Positions 8,102 through 17,985 of a stretch of 49,189 nucleotides of DNA are shown here, in pieces. Under the pieces are notes generated by a model. It was not told the origin of the DNA, did not search any database, and saw only the letters and a program-made list of their open reading frames with translations. The stretch is from JBHGBM01 sp041946965 (GTDB taxonomy: Bacteria; Acidobacteriota; Terriglobia; Bryobacterales; Bryobacteraceae), in NCBI GenBank assembly GCA_041946965.1, contig JBHGBM010000061.1, positions 1 through 49,189 of the forward strand. The letters run 5' to 3'. Both the position numbers and the translations under genes were made by a program. Numbering within the stretch: position 1 is the first letter of the stretch; the number at the start of each line of letters is the position of its first letter.

Positions 8102-11100
8102 CTACCGCGGCTCGCGGCTGAGCCGCCGGAAATATTCCGCCACCGCGTCGGCGTAGCCCGGCGGCGGGGGTTCGGAGGAAGCGCCCCGCACCGTGCTGCC
8201 GTTGTCAAGCTGACGCCGGAGTTCCACTTCCAGGCCGGCAACCTGCGAGGTCAGCCGCTCCAGCAACTGCGGGTTGCCCGGGAAGCGCTTGGGGTCGAGC
8301 CGCTGCATCTCGCGGATGAGCGCGTCCACGTTGCGCGCCAGTTCAGGACTGGCCGCGAGCGCCTGCCTGAGCCGCGCCAGGACACGCGCGCCCTCGCGGA
8401 TGGTGCGCTCCAGGTCCACACCGCCCGGCGGCGGTTGCCGGTCGCCGCGGTTCATCGCGCCGTAATCGTCGCGGCGCTCGCTTCCCGCGGCGCGGCCAAG
8501 CTGCTCGCGCAGCCGCTCGGTCGCGGCCAGCGCGCGTTCCATGGCGCCGCCCTGCTGCGGCTGTGGTTGCCCGCCGCCGAGGGAGCGCTGGGCTTCACGA
8601 AGCTGCTGCCGCAGATTCTCGAGCGCCTGCGTGGTGAGCGCCTCACGCATGGCGGCGTAAGTCCCCAGCCCGCGCCGTAGGGCTTCCGCGCTCCACTTCA
8701 TGCGGGTGGGCAGTTCCTCCTGCTGTAAGTTGCCGAGAGCCTGCCGCAGCTTTGAGGCCGCCTCGCGCTCGGCCGACGCCATGCCCCGCGCCGCGCGCTG
8801 CATGTCGTCCTCCATGCGCTGCGCCTCTTCGGCCATCTGGTCTTTTTCGCGCGCCAGCGGATCGGCGGGCCGGCGCTCGCTCAGCGATTGCCGCAGGCGG
8901 TTGTTGAAATCGCGCTGCCGCGCGGCCATTTCATCGGCGCGGCGCACCAGGTTGTCCATCTCGCGCCCGGCGCTCGCGCGCTGCATGCCGCCCACCGCCT
9001 CCTGCGCCTGCCGCAAACGGCCCGCCGCGCCCTGCGCATTCGATTGCCGCATGTCCCGCATGGCCTGCTCCACCTGGTTGATGGCGCGGTCGAGCTGCCC
9101 GCCCTGCTGCATCTGTTCCATCTGGCGGCGCAACTGCTCCGCCTCGCGCCGCAGCATCTCCTGCTGCCAGCGCTGTTCCGCCATCTGGCGCGGGTTGTTG
9201 CGCTGGCGGTCGGCGATCTCCTGCTGCCGCCGCGCCAGCCGCTCCAGTTTCGCCATGGCCTCGTCGATCTCCCGCTGCCGCTGTTCGGAGGCCGATTGCT
9301 GGCCGGTCTCGTACTGGTTCTTCTCGGTGTCCAGCTCCAGGTCGAAGAGGCCTTCCAGGTCGCGCCCCTGATTGCCGCGCCCGCCGCCGCCTCCGCCGCC
9401 GCGCTGGCCGAACGCCACCTGAATGTTGCGGAAAGTGGCCTCCGCGCGCAGCAGGTGCTGCAAGGCTTTCTGCTCGGGCGGGAGCGCGCTGCGCCAATCG
9501 CGCGCGCCCAGTTTTTCCGACGCCGGGCCCATGGCCTCGATGGCCTTGTCCATGTCCTCGACGAAGCTCTTGAACGAGTCCGAGGCGCCCGCCAGTTCGC
9601 GGCTGCGCATGCGGTTCACCAGGGACCGCGCCTGGTCGCGCAGCTTCGATTGCACCCCGGAGAGAAACTTCGCGTTCTCCGCCGCGGCGCCGGAAGGATC
9701 GCGTACCTGGTTCCACGTGGCCGCGATGATCTCCTTCTGCCGTTGGGAGATCTGCCGGTCCTCCTCGCCCTGCTGCCCGCCGCCCTGCCGGCCGCCGGAC
9801 TGCTGCGATTGCGTGTACTCGCGCTCGAACGGCTGTGCCTCGATGAAGAACATATCGGTGCGGGCGGTGGCGCGGGCGTCCCGCGCGGTGGCGTAAATGC
9901 TGACGATATCGCCGGGCGAGAGCTTGAAATCCTCGAGCGCGATGAGCGTCGTGCCGCGCGCCTCGCGCTCCCCCGCCCTCGGCAGCAGCGGCATAACCTT
10001 CTCCGGCGCGGCGTTCACGGAATAGTGCAGCGCCAGCTCGCGCAGCCCGAAATCGTCCTTGCCTTCCACAGTCACCGTGACTTCCTCGATGGGACTGGTG
10101 CGCGCATCGCGCCCCGGCCGCGCGATGCGCACCGAGGGCGGCCGGTCCTGCTGCGCCTCGATGAAGTAATCCTCGCTCAGCCGCACGTCGGCCGTCGCCA
10201 CGTGATAGCTGCCGTCCTTTTCAATCGGCACGCGGGCCGCGCCGTTCCGCAGCGGAAACCTGCGGCCGTCGTCGAGCAGCAACTCGCCCGCGGCAAGCGG
10301 CTTATCGGTTTCCACCTGCACCTCGGCCACCGTGCCTTCGATGGCGCGCAGGTCGCCGCCGGGGTCTTCCACCGCCGGCGGCGCGCCGGTCCAGGCGGGA
10401 TAGCGATAGGTCACACGTATGCGCTTGACCGAGGGCAGGTCCGCCACCGTGAGCCGGTACTGCTTCGAGCGCACCCCGGACGCCTCCACGTAATAGTCCA
10501 GCGAATCCGGCAGGCCCGCGAAGAGGAACTCGTAGTCCTGGCCCTGCGCGCCGGGACGCATCTCCGCCTCTTCCCATTTCGAGGCGCCCGAGAAGCGTGC
10601 CAGCACCCGCACCCGCTGGGCCTGAAAGCCCACCAGGTGCGCGGTCACCTGCTGATCAGCGCGCTTGCGCACGGTGCGGTCGCCGGGGGTGACCACGATG
10701 TCGTAATACGGCCGCGCACCGCCCTTGGGGACGCCGCCCCACAGCAGCGAGGCGCCGTAGCCGAAGAAGCCGGGCCCGAACAGGGCGAGCCACGCGACCC
10801 CGGCGGCGCACGCCGCCGCCGCACCCGCGTAAGCCGCCACCCGCGGGACGCTGGCGAGTTCCTCCGGCGCCGCCCGCTCGCTCAGCCGCAGGCTGTCCGC
10901 CGCCAGCAGCGGCAGGAACGGGTCGGGCTCGTCCCCACACTCCGCGATGGTGATGAGGCGCTGCTCGAATTCCGGATGGCGGCGTTCGATGGCGTGCGCG
11001 GTCTGCTTGCGCCCGAGCCGCAGCAGCGGCGCCGCAATGCCGAACGCCAACGCCAGCGCCACCGCCAGGAACAGGAGCAGGCGGGCCGCCAGCACGCCCG

Positions 11101-11257
11101 GCGCGACGAATGCGAAAGCGTTGGCCAGCAGCACCCCGGCCATCGTACCCGCCAGCGCCGCCGCCGCCACCACCGCGGCGCCGCGCGCCAGCGCCAGCGC
11201 GCGCAGCCGCGCCTCCACACGGGACAGGTAATCGTGCAGCAACTCGAGCGCTCTCAT
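8102..11257 (-). CDS. DUF4175-family membrane-anchored coiled-coil protein
   Basis: A 1,051-residue protein. The frame is open upstream to 11869, but translation starts at the ATG at 11257 (MRALELLHDYLSR), whose ATGA overlaps the stop of the preceding gene. Two or three transmembrane helices lie in the first 230 residues (GVLLANAFAFVAPGVLAARL; ACAAGVAWLALFG). Beta-rich extracytoplasmic domains with DUF4175 signatures follow (VTYRYPAWTGAPP, DYYVEASGVRSKQYRLTV). The rest is a very long Gln/Arg/Met/Glu coiled coil interrupted near its start by a run of glycines. It is last in the MoxR/VWA operon and probably acts as a periplasmic scaffold. Function is unproven. Confidence 0.85.
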   Translation of the reverse strand: MRALELLHDYLSRVEARLRALALARGAAVVAAAALAGTMAGVLLANAFAFVAPGVLAARLLLFLAVALALAFGIAAPLLRLGRKQTAHAIERRHPEFEQRLITIAECGDEPDPFLPLLAADSLRLSERAAPEELASVPRVAAYAGAAAACAAGVAWLALFGPGFFGYGASLLWGGVPKGGARPYYDIVVTPGDRTVRKRADQQVTAHLVGFQAQRVRVLARFSGASKWEEAEMRPGAQGQDYEFLFAGLPDSLDYYVEASGVRSKQYRLTVADLPSVKRIRVTYRYPAWTGAPPAVEDPGGDLRAIEGTVAEVQVETDKPLAAGELLLDDGRRFPLRNGAARVPIEKDGSYHVATADVRLSEDYFIEAQQDRPPSVRIARPGRDARTSPIEEVTVTVEGKDDFGLRELALHYSVNAAPEKVMPLLPRAGEREARGTTLIALEDFKLSPGDIVSIYATARDARATARTDMFFIEAQPFEREYTQSQQSGGRQGGGQQGEEDRQISQRQKEIIAATWNQVRDPSGAAAENAKFLSGVQSKLRDQARSLVNRMRSRELAGASDSFKSFVEDMDKAIEAMGPASEKLGARDWRSALPPEQKALQHLLRAEATFRNIQVAFGQRGGGGGGGRGNQGRDLEGLFDLELDTEKNQYETGQQSASEQRQREIDEAMAKLERLARRQQEIADRQRNNPRQMAEQRWQQEMLRREAEQLRRQMEQMQQGGQLDRAINQVEQAMRDMRQSNAQGAAGRLRQAQEAVGGMQRASAGREMDNLVRRADEMAARQRDFNNRLRQSLSERRPADPLAREKDQMAEEAQRMEDDMQRAARGMASAEREAASKLRQALGNLQQEELPTRMKWSAEALRRGLGTYAAMREALTTQALENLRQQLREAQRSLGGGQPQPQQGGAMERALAATERLREQLGRAAGSERRDDYGAMNRGDRQPPPGGVDLERTIREGARVLARLRQALAASPELARNVDALIREMQRLDPKRFPGNPQLLERLTSQVAGLEVELRRQLDNGSTVRGASSEPPPPGYADAVAEYFRRLSREPR

Positions 11258-13113
11258 GCCGCCTCCCTCCTCGCCTTCTCGCCCGCCAGGTGGCGGTTCC
11301 CCACCAGCGATTCCGCCAGCGCCACCGCCGCCGCGGCCAGCGCCAGATACCACCACAATTCCACGCGTGCCGGCCCGGCGGTTCCTCCGCGGCCCGGCGC
11401 TGCGCCGCCGGTTCCACGCCACAGCGCCAGGGTTTCGGCCGGCATCGGTTCCAAATCGGATTCGCGCCGGTCGGGATTTACCGCCGCCAGCTCGCGTTTC
11501 ATATCGTAAAACCCGGATTTCACCAAGTGAATTCCTTCGGCGCGCGACGCCTCCGCGAGCGAAAGCACGCGGTTGCCCGAAGGGTCCAGCACCTCCACGC
11601 CCGGGCGCAGCGGCAGGAACGCATCCACCGTGTAGGCCGCGCGATCCTGGCCGCCGCCGGCCAGCCGCTGGACGGTTTCGGTCACGAAGGGCACGAAGCC
11701 GGCGTGCAGCGGGAAATCGTTGGCCGCGCCGTCGAAGGTGGAGGCGAACGTGACCCGGTTGCGCGCCGTGATCAGCAACGGCGCGCCGTCGGGCAGCGTG
11801 GCGCTCACCTGCCCTCCGGCGGGATCCACACGGGCGGCGGTCTCGAAACGCACCTGCGCGCCGTAGCACTCCGCCGTGCCGGCCGCCGTGCCGGTGATGG
11901 CCGCGCCGGTGAGCGGCGCGCGCCGGCGCGCGACAGCCGCCCGCCCCAGCGCGATGAGCACGCCGCCGCGGTACCGCTCGAGCGCCGCCTCGAAGGCCGG
12001 CGGCAACCCGCCCACGTCGGAAAGCACCACGAAGGCGTACCGCGCCGGGTCTATGCCGTTGACGCTGGTGACAGGTTCCACCCGGAAGCCCCCGGGGGCG
12101 CCCGCTTCAAGCGCCGCGCGGAAGTAGAGCAGGGCGCGGCCGCCGGGCGTCTCCTGCACGAACAGCACGGGGCGCGGCTCGCCGCGTTCCACGGCGAACA
12201 GATAATGGTCGTCATCGGGGAACGCGTCCGCATCGATGCGGACTTCGCAGCGGCTGGGGCCGAAGGGCGCATCCACCGGCGGAAATTCGACGGCGGCGCG
12301 GCCGGTTTGCGGCACCGCAACCTCGCGCGCGGCTACTTCGCGGCCGTTCACCACCAGCGCGGCGCGTCGCGAAGCCGCCGGCGCGCCGTAGCCCGCGACC
12401 ACGGCTTCCACCCGCAGCTTGCCGTCTCCGTAAACATGGCTGGGGGCCTTCACGCTCTCGACCGCGTAGTTCGGCGCCGCGCGGCCGGCGATGTGCGGCG
12501 TCAGGGTGGCGCCCTCGGGGAGCGCGAGGTCGCCGAAGTTGGCCGGCAGCGAGGATCTCTGCATGTCCGAAAACACGTGCAACTCGACCGGTTCCCGCAT
12601 GGCGCGCACGGCGCGGGCCAGAGCCGCGAACGACCCGCGGGCGTCGGTGGGCGCGATGGCGCGGATGGCCGCGCGCACGGCGTCGCGGTCCGTGGTGGGT
12701 TCCGTCATGGCTAGCACCCCGGAGGCGAACGCCAGGACCTGCGCGCGCGCCGCGCCCGCGGCCACCCGCTCGGCCTCGGCCTTGGCCTGTGCCAGCCGCC
12801 CGCCCTGCCGCATGCTGAAAGAGTTGTCCACGGCCGCCACGACCAGCTTTTGTCCGGCGGCCGCCGCCGTGGAGCGGGTGAAGTACGGCCGCGCGAACGC
12901 CAGCGCCAGCAGCGCGAGCAGCGCCATGCGCAGCGAGAACAGCAGCAGGTACAGGAGCCGCCGGTGCTTCACCGAACTCTGGGTGCGGCGCTCGAAGAAC
13001 ATCAGGGAGGCGAAGGGCTGCGGGGTGGTGCGATGTTTCTTCAGCAGGTGCAGCCACACGGGCAGGCCGAGGGCCGCCAGCCCGGCGAGGAACCAGGGAG
13101 TCAGCAGGCCCAT
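11254..13113 (-). CDS. BatA-type VWA-domain membrane protein
   Basis: A 619-residue protein. The N-terminus (GLLTPWFLAGLAALGLPVWLHLLKKHR) is the classic BatA helix pair, and a second membrane segment lies at about 55-75 (LLLFSLRMALLALLALAFARPYF). A von Willebrand A domain follows with the metal-binding DxSxS motif (VDNSFSM), then beta-rich domains and a C-terminal membrane helix at about 585-605 (WYLALAAAAVALAESLVG). Its start overlaps the stop of the DUF58 gene at 13113 and its stop overlaps the DUF4175 start. In Bacteroides and related bacteria Bat proteins act with MoxR ATPases in envelope stress or assembly. Confidence 0.88.
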   Translation of the reverse strand: MGLLTPWFLAGLAALGLPVWLHLLKKHRTTPQPFASLMFFERRTQSSVKHRRLLYLLLFSLRMALLALLALAFARPYFTRSTAAAAGQKLVVAAVDNSFSMRQGGRLAQAKAEAERVAAGAARAQVLAFASGVLAMTEPTTDRDAVRAAIRAIAPTDARGSFAALARAVRAMREPVELHVFSDMQRSSLPANFGDLALPEGATLTPHIAGRAAPNYAVESVKAPSHVYGDGKLRVEAVVAGYGAPAASRRAALVVNGREVAAREVAVPQTGRAAVEFPPVDAPFGPSRCEVRIDADAFPDDDHYLFAVERGEPRPVLFVQETPGGRALLYFRAALEAGAPGGFRVEPVTSVNGIDPARYAFVVLSDVGGLPPAFEAALERYRGGVLIALGRAAVARRRAPLTGAAITGTAAGTAECYGAQVRFETAARVDPAGGQVSATLPDGAPLLITARNRVTFASTFDGAANDFPLHAGFVPFVTETVQRLAGGGQDRAAYTVDAFLPLRPGVEVLDPSGNRVLSLAEASRAEGIHLVKSGFYDMKRELAAVNPDRRESDLEPMPAETLALWRGTGGAAPGRGGTAGPARVELWWYLALAAAAVALAESLVGNRHLAGEKARREAA

Positions 13114-14009
13114 CAGAACCTCCCCTGGCGCACCGCGAGGTACTCGCGCAATGCGTCGTCGAGCGGCCGCGCGGTGTTCATCAGGAAGTAGTCCAGCCCG
13201 GCGCCGCGGGCTTTTTCCCGGAGCGTCTCGACGTGCTCTTTGATCCTGCCGCGGTATTCGTGGCGTGCGTATTCGGGAGAAACTTCCAGGCTGGCGCCGT
13301 CTTCCATATCCACCAACAGCACGGGTTCGCGGAAGCGCGGCTCGATCTCTCCGGGGTCGAGCACGTGGAACAGCACCACCTCGTTGCCGTACATCCGCAG
13401 GGGCTCGAAAATGCGCACCACTTCGGCGGGGCTGGCGTAGAAATCGGACAATACCGCCACCAGCCCGCGCCGGTGGAGAAAGTTGCGGAAGTGCGCGTAG
13501 GGTTTTGAGAAATCCGTGCGCGCCGAGGGCCTGGCCTGATCGATGGCGTGCAGCAGGCGGTACAACTGCCCCTGCCGGGTGGAGGGCGCCACGTAGTTCT
13601 CCACCTCGTCGCCAAAGACGATGAGCCCGGCGGCGTCGCGCTGAATGTGCGCCAGGTAACAGAGCGAGGCGGCGGCGAAGCGCGCGTAGTCCAGCTTATT
13701 CACGGGGCGCCCGCCGTAACCCATGGAAGCGCTGGCATCCAGCAGCAGGACGAGCTGCGTGTTGGTCTCGCCGCGGTAGCGCTTCAGGTAACAGCGCTCG
13801 GTGCGCGCGAACACGTTCCAGTCCACGTGGCGCAGGTCGTCGCCTTCCGAGTAGGCGCGGTATTCGGCGAACTCCTGGCTGAAACCGAAATCCGGCGAAC
13901 GGTGCATGCCCGCGACAAAGCCGTCCACCACGGTCTTCGCCACCAGGTCGAGCCCGGAAATGGCGGCGAGCACGGACGGGTCCAGGTATCTTTGCAGCAG
14001 GCCGTTCAC
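13113..14009 (-). CDS. DUF58-domain protein (MoxR partner)
   Basis: A 298-residue cytoplasmic protein without a signal. The DUF58 block FAEYRAYSEGDDLRHVDWNVFAR lies at about 47-70, followed by a VWA-like fold beginning LVLLLDASASMGYGG, whose DxSxS metal-binding motif is complete. DUF58 proteins are almost always coded next to MoxR ATPases and are thought to be the adaptor they act on. Here moxR is immediately upstream with a three-base gap, and the BatA-like gene downstream overlaps by one base. Confidence 0.9.
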   Translation of the reverse strand: MNGLLQRYLDPSVLAAISGLDLVAKTVVDGFVAGMHRSPDFGFSQEFAEYRAYSEGDDLRHVDWNVFARTERCYLKRYRGETNTQLVLLLDASASMGYGGRPVNKLDYARFAAASLCYLAHIQRDAAGLIVFGDEVENYVAPSTRQGQLYRLLHAIDQARPSARTDFSKPYAHFRNFLHRRGLVAVLSDFYASPAEVVRIFEPLRMYGNEVVLFHVLDPGEIEPRFREPVLLVDMEDGASLEVSPEYARHEYRGRIKEHVETLREKARGAGLDYFLMNTARPLDDALREYLAVRQGRF

Positions 14010-14012
14010 GGT

Positions 14013-15038
<1,026 letters not shown>

Positions 15039-15040
15039 GG

Positions 15041-17125
15041 TTATCGGGAGATCTCCAGTAGCATTTTCTGTGCCGGGCGGTATCCCGGCGCCGCTTCGAG
15101 CGCGGCCAGCAATTCATCCTGGGCTTCGGCGGAGCGGCCGGCGGCGCGCAGCGCGCGGGCGAGGGCGAAATGCGCCGCGGCGGGATCCAGCGGCCCGCCG
15201 GCCAGCACGGCGCGGAATTCGCGCGCGGCGGCTTCGGGCTTATTCCGCGCCAGCAGCAGCTCGCCCAGGCGGCCGTGGGCCTCGGCATCCATGGGGGTGA
15301 TGTAGTTCAAGCGTTCGAGCGCGGCGGCGGCCTCGGCGGGACGTCCGGCGTCCTCGAGCAGGGCGGCGAGCTTCTTCAGCGCATCCGGGGTGCGGCCGCC
15401 GGTGCGCGCGTAGGCTTCCAGTTCGCGGATCGCGGCGGCCTTGTCGCCCTTGGCGGCGTACGCCGCGGCAAGCAGCTCGTAGGGGCTCGCGGCGTCCACG
15501 TAATCGGGATAGAGATCGCGCGCGGCGGCGGCCTCGCGAATGGTCTCATCGTGCCGGTTCTCGCGCGAGAACGCCACAGCCGCTTTCATATGCCTGGTCC
15601 AGGCTTCAAAACCCGCCACGGTTTTGCGCGTCTCCCCGTCCAGCGCGGCCAGGAAACGCCGGTCGAAGTCCTCGGGCTTGAGGCCGAGCTCCTTTTCGAT
15701 CACCTCCGGCGTGCCCGCGCCCGCGGCGAAGCGGTGCATCATGGCGATCAGGCGGGCGTAGCCCCACTCGCGGTTGATGTAGTCGCAGATGCGCCCCGCC
15801 TGGAAGTACGAGACCGCCACCTGCGCGGGATACGCGGGCCGTACGAAGCCGCGATCGAGCTGGGCCACGGGCAGCAGTTTCTTATCGCGCAGGGCGGCGA
15901 TCACGTCCGGAGTCATGCGGTCGCCCCAATCGGGCGAGGCGGCGGTCTCCTCGTGCACCGCCATGCCTTCGGTGAACCAGCGCGGCACGCGATGGTTGGC
16001 CGCCTCCAGCACGTACACGTGGCTCAGCTCGTGCCACAGCGTGCTGGCCCAGTGAAAACTGCCCGGCTTGCGGCCCGAGGGGCTGTCCATCGCCACCACA
16101 TAGCCGAACGTCACGCCCAGCGCGCCGAGCCCCGGCATGCCGAGGGTGCGCACCGCGAAGTCCTCGTGATCGGGATAGACCTCCACCTGCACCGGGCGCT
16201 TCAACTTGAAGCCGTACTTCTTTTCGTAGACGGCGATGGCGCGCTGCAACTCCGGCTCGATGTAAGGACGCAGCAGCGCGGCTTCTTTCTTGTGAAGCCG
16301 CACCACCGTCTGGGGCGTGCGGAAGGTTTCATAGTTCTTGTAGCTGTCCATCAGCCGCAAGGTGTTGACGGTGGCAGGGTCGCGGTGGTTGTTGAAGTAG
16401 CAGGCCTCGAGGTTCTTGCGGGCCTCTTCCTCCAGGCCCAGGCGCATGAGGTTCACGCCGAGTTGCGCGCGCGCGGTCCATAGGCGCGGATCGAGTTCCA
16501 CGGCCTTGCGATAGAGCGCGATGCCCTCTTCGTAGCGCCGGTTGAAGACGAAGAAACGGCCGCCGATTTCGTACGCCTTGCCGTATTTGGGATTGCGCGC
16601 AAGGATGCGTCCGATCCACGGCTGCCCGTCCCTGCCCGCCAGCCACTCCATGGTGGCGCGCACGGCCAGGGCATCGAGCGCGCCGGCCGAGACCGCGAGG
16701 GCTTTGTCCGCCTCCGCCGCGGCACGCTTCTCATCGCCGTCTTCGAGCGCCAGTTGCGCCAGCAACTCGCGCGCCTCGATCAGCTTGGGGTCCGCCGCCA
16801 GCGCCTGTTCGGCGTACTTCACCGCGCGGCTCTCAAAGCCTTCGGCGGCCACCAGGGCGAGGCCGAGCAGGGCGCCGGGATGTTCGGGTTTCACCTCCAG
16901 CGCCTCCTCGAACAGCGCCGCGGCGTCGGCGGGCTGGAAGCGCGCCAGGAAAAGGCGGCCCCAGCGGACTTTGTAATCGGGATTGCCGGGATTGGCGGCG
17001 GTGAGCGCGCGAAACTCGTCGTTGGCTTCCTGGTGGCGGCCCTGGCGCCACAGCGACTCGGCGCGTTCCAGGCTCTGGCCCCAGAGGCCGGAGGCAGCCA
17101 GCGCGCAGATGACCAGCCGCTTCAC
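15041..17125 (-). CDS. exported TPR protein with gluzincin (HExxH) metalloprotease-like domain
   Basis: A 694-residue protein starting at GTG (17125), within a GTGA overlap with the upstream stop. It has a short signal peptide (MKRLVICALAASGLWG), about six TPR-like helical repeats (residues 20-260), then a peptidase-MA-like domain: H365-E-L-S-H369 with downstream glutamate E386 in WFTEGMAVHEE, giving the zinc ligands and catalytic Glu of a gluzincin. A second TPR block fills residues 510-694. All metal ligands are present, so it may be an active periplasmic protease. It lies between a Cys-less caspase-fold gene and moxR. The substrate is unknown. Confidence 0.85.
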   Translation of the reverse strand: MKRLVICALAASGLWGQSLERAESLWRQGRHQEANDEFRALTAANPGNPDYKVRWGRLFLARFQPADAAALFEEALEVKPEHPGALLGLALVAAEGFESRAVKYAEQALAADPKLIEARELLAQLALEDGDEKRAAAEADKALAVSAGALDALAVRATMEWLAGRDGQPWIGRILARNPKYGKAYEIGGRFFVFNRRYEEGIALYRKAVELDPRLWTARAQLGVNLMRLGLEEEARKNLEACYFNNHRDPATVNTLRLMDSYKNYETFRTPQTVVRLHKKEAALLRPYIEPELQRAIAVYEKKYGFKLKRPVQVEVYPDHEDFAVRTLGMPGLGALGVTFGYVVAMDSPSGRKPGSFHWASTLWHELSHVYVLEAANHRVPRWFTEGMAVHEETAASPDWGDRMTPDVIAALRDKKLLPVAQLDRGFVRPAYPAQVAVSYFQAGRICDYINREWGYARLIAMMHRFAAGAGTPEVIEKELGLKPEDFDRRFLAALDGETRKTVAGFEAWTRHMKAAVAFSRENRHDETIREAAAARDLYPDYVDAASPYELLAAAYAAKGDKAAAIRELEAYARTGGRTPDALKKLAALLEDAGRPAEAAAALERLNYITPMDAEAHGRLGELLLARNKPEAAAREFRAVLAGGPLDPAAAHFALARALRAAGRSAEAQDELLAALEAAPGYRPAQKMLLEISR

Positions 17126-17985
17126 TTCTCCAGCGCCTCCTCGGCGCGCGCCAGCTCCAGCAGCAGCGCCGTGAGCCGCTGCTTGTACTCGGCGGCGGGC
17201 ATGGCGGCCTTCTGTAGCTTCAGACGGTCGATCTGCTGCTCGATCTGTTCTTTCTTCGCGAAGATCTGCTGACGCGCCGGATCGTGCGCGAGCGCGGCGG
17301 CCCGTCCCATGCGCACCAGCGCGAGCGGCGCGCCCTCCATCACCGGATGCTCGGTGGCCAACCGCTTTTCGGTTTCATAGAATGCCGCGGTCTTGCGCTG
17401 CGCGTAGCGGAAGGCCTCCTGGGAGCTGATGACTTCGTTCTTGTCGGTGTCCGCGGCGGGGTCGCGCAGCGCCTCGGCCCAATAGCGCGCGAAGACGGTG
17501 GCGTTCTTCTCGGTGCCGGATTTGGTGGCGGTCACGATGGCGCGCTCGGGCTTGCGCAGGGCCGCCAGCGACCCGCCGCTGGCGCTGGTCATGTTGACCA
17601 CGAGCTGCCGCGCCGGGATGCGGTCGAGCAGGCGCGCCAGTTCGCCCGCGCTGATGTCCGGCCCCGGGATGTTGAACTTGTACTCCTCGCCGTCGAAGGC
17701 GCCATGGCCCACCAGCATGAGGACGAAGACGTCCTCGGACCGCGCCTCGCGCGCGATCTTCTCGAGCGCCTGCCGGACCTGCTCGCGTTGGGGAGCGATC
17801 AGAGTCTCGACGCGCGCATCCGGTCCGGAGCCGCGTACGGCGCGGTCGATCTCGCGCCCCCACATGGCGAAACGCTGCTCGTATTCGGGCTCGCCGCCGA
17901 GTCCGGTGAGGGTGAGGTAGAAGGTGGCGGCGTGGGCGGAGCCGGCGGCGAGGAGGAGGAGAGCCAGGGTGGTGCAAACTCTCAT
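17122..17985 (-). CDS. exported caspase/legumain-fold (C13/C14-like) protein lacking the catalytic Cys
   Basis: A 287-residue protein. I use the ATG at 17985 (MRVCTTLALLLLAAGSAHA, signal peptide) because it overlaps the upstream stop as ATGA. The fold is suggested by VFVLMLVGHGAFDG, matching the catalytic-His strand of GPI8/legumain, and by VVNMTSASGGSLAAL in the position where active enzymes have D-T/A-C. The nucleophile position holds Thr or Ser and no cysteine lies near it, so I predict an inactive or non-cysteine enzyme. The C-terminal 60 residues (about 225-287) are a charged coiled coil. Its place inside a MoxR/VWA operon suggests a structural or sensing role. Confidence 0.7.
   Translation of the reverse strand: MRVCTTLALLLLAAGSAHAATFYLTLTGLGGEPEYEQRFAMWGREIDRAVRGSGPDARVETLIAPQREQVRQALEKIAREARSEDVFVLMLVGHGAFDGEEYKFNIPGPDISAGELARLLDRIPARQLVVNMTSASGGSLAALRKPERAIVTATKSGTEKNATVFARYWAEALRDPAADTDKNEVISSQEAFRYAQRKTAAFYETEKRLATEHPVMEGAPLALVRMGRAAALAHDPARQQIFAKKEQIEQQIDRLKLQKAAMPAAEYKQRLTALLLELARAEEALEK

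Noticed and set aside
8888..11509. 873-codon plus-strand open frame inside the DUF4175 gene
   Set aside because: Created by the Gln/Arg-rich coiled coil of the real minus-strand gene; no domain recognisable.
11258..11869. Upstream extension of the DUF4175 frame
   Set aside because: Arg/Gly/Ala-rich and overlapping the BatA-like gene in another frame; the ATGA-coupled ATG at 11257 followed by membrane helices is the better start.
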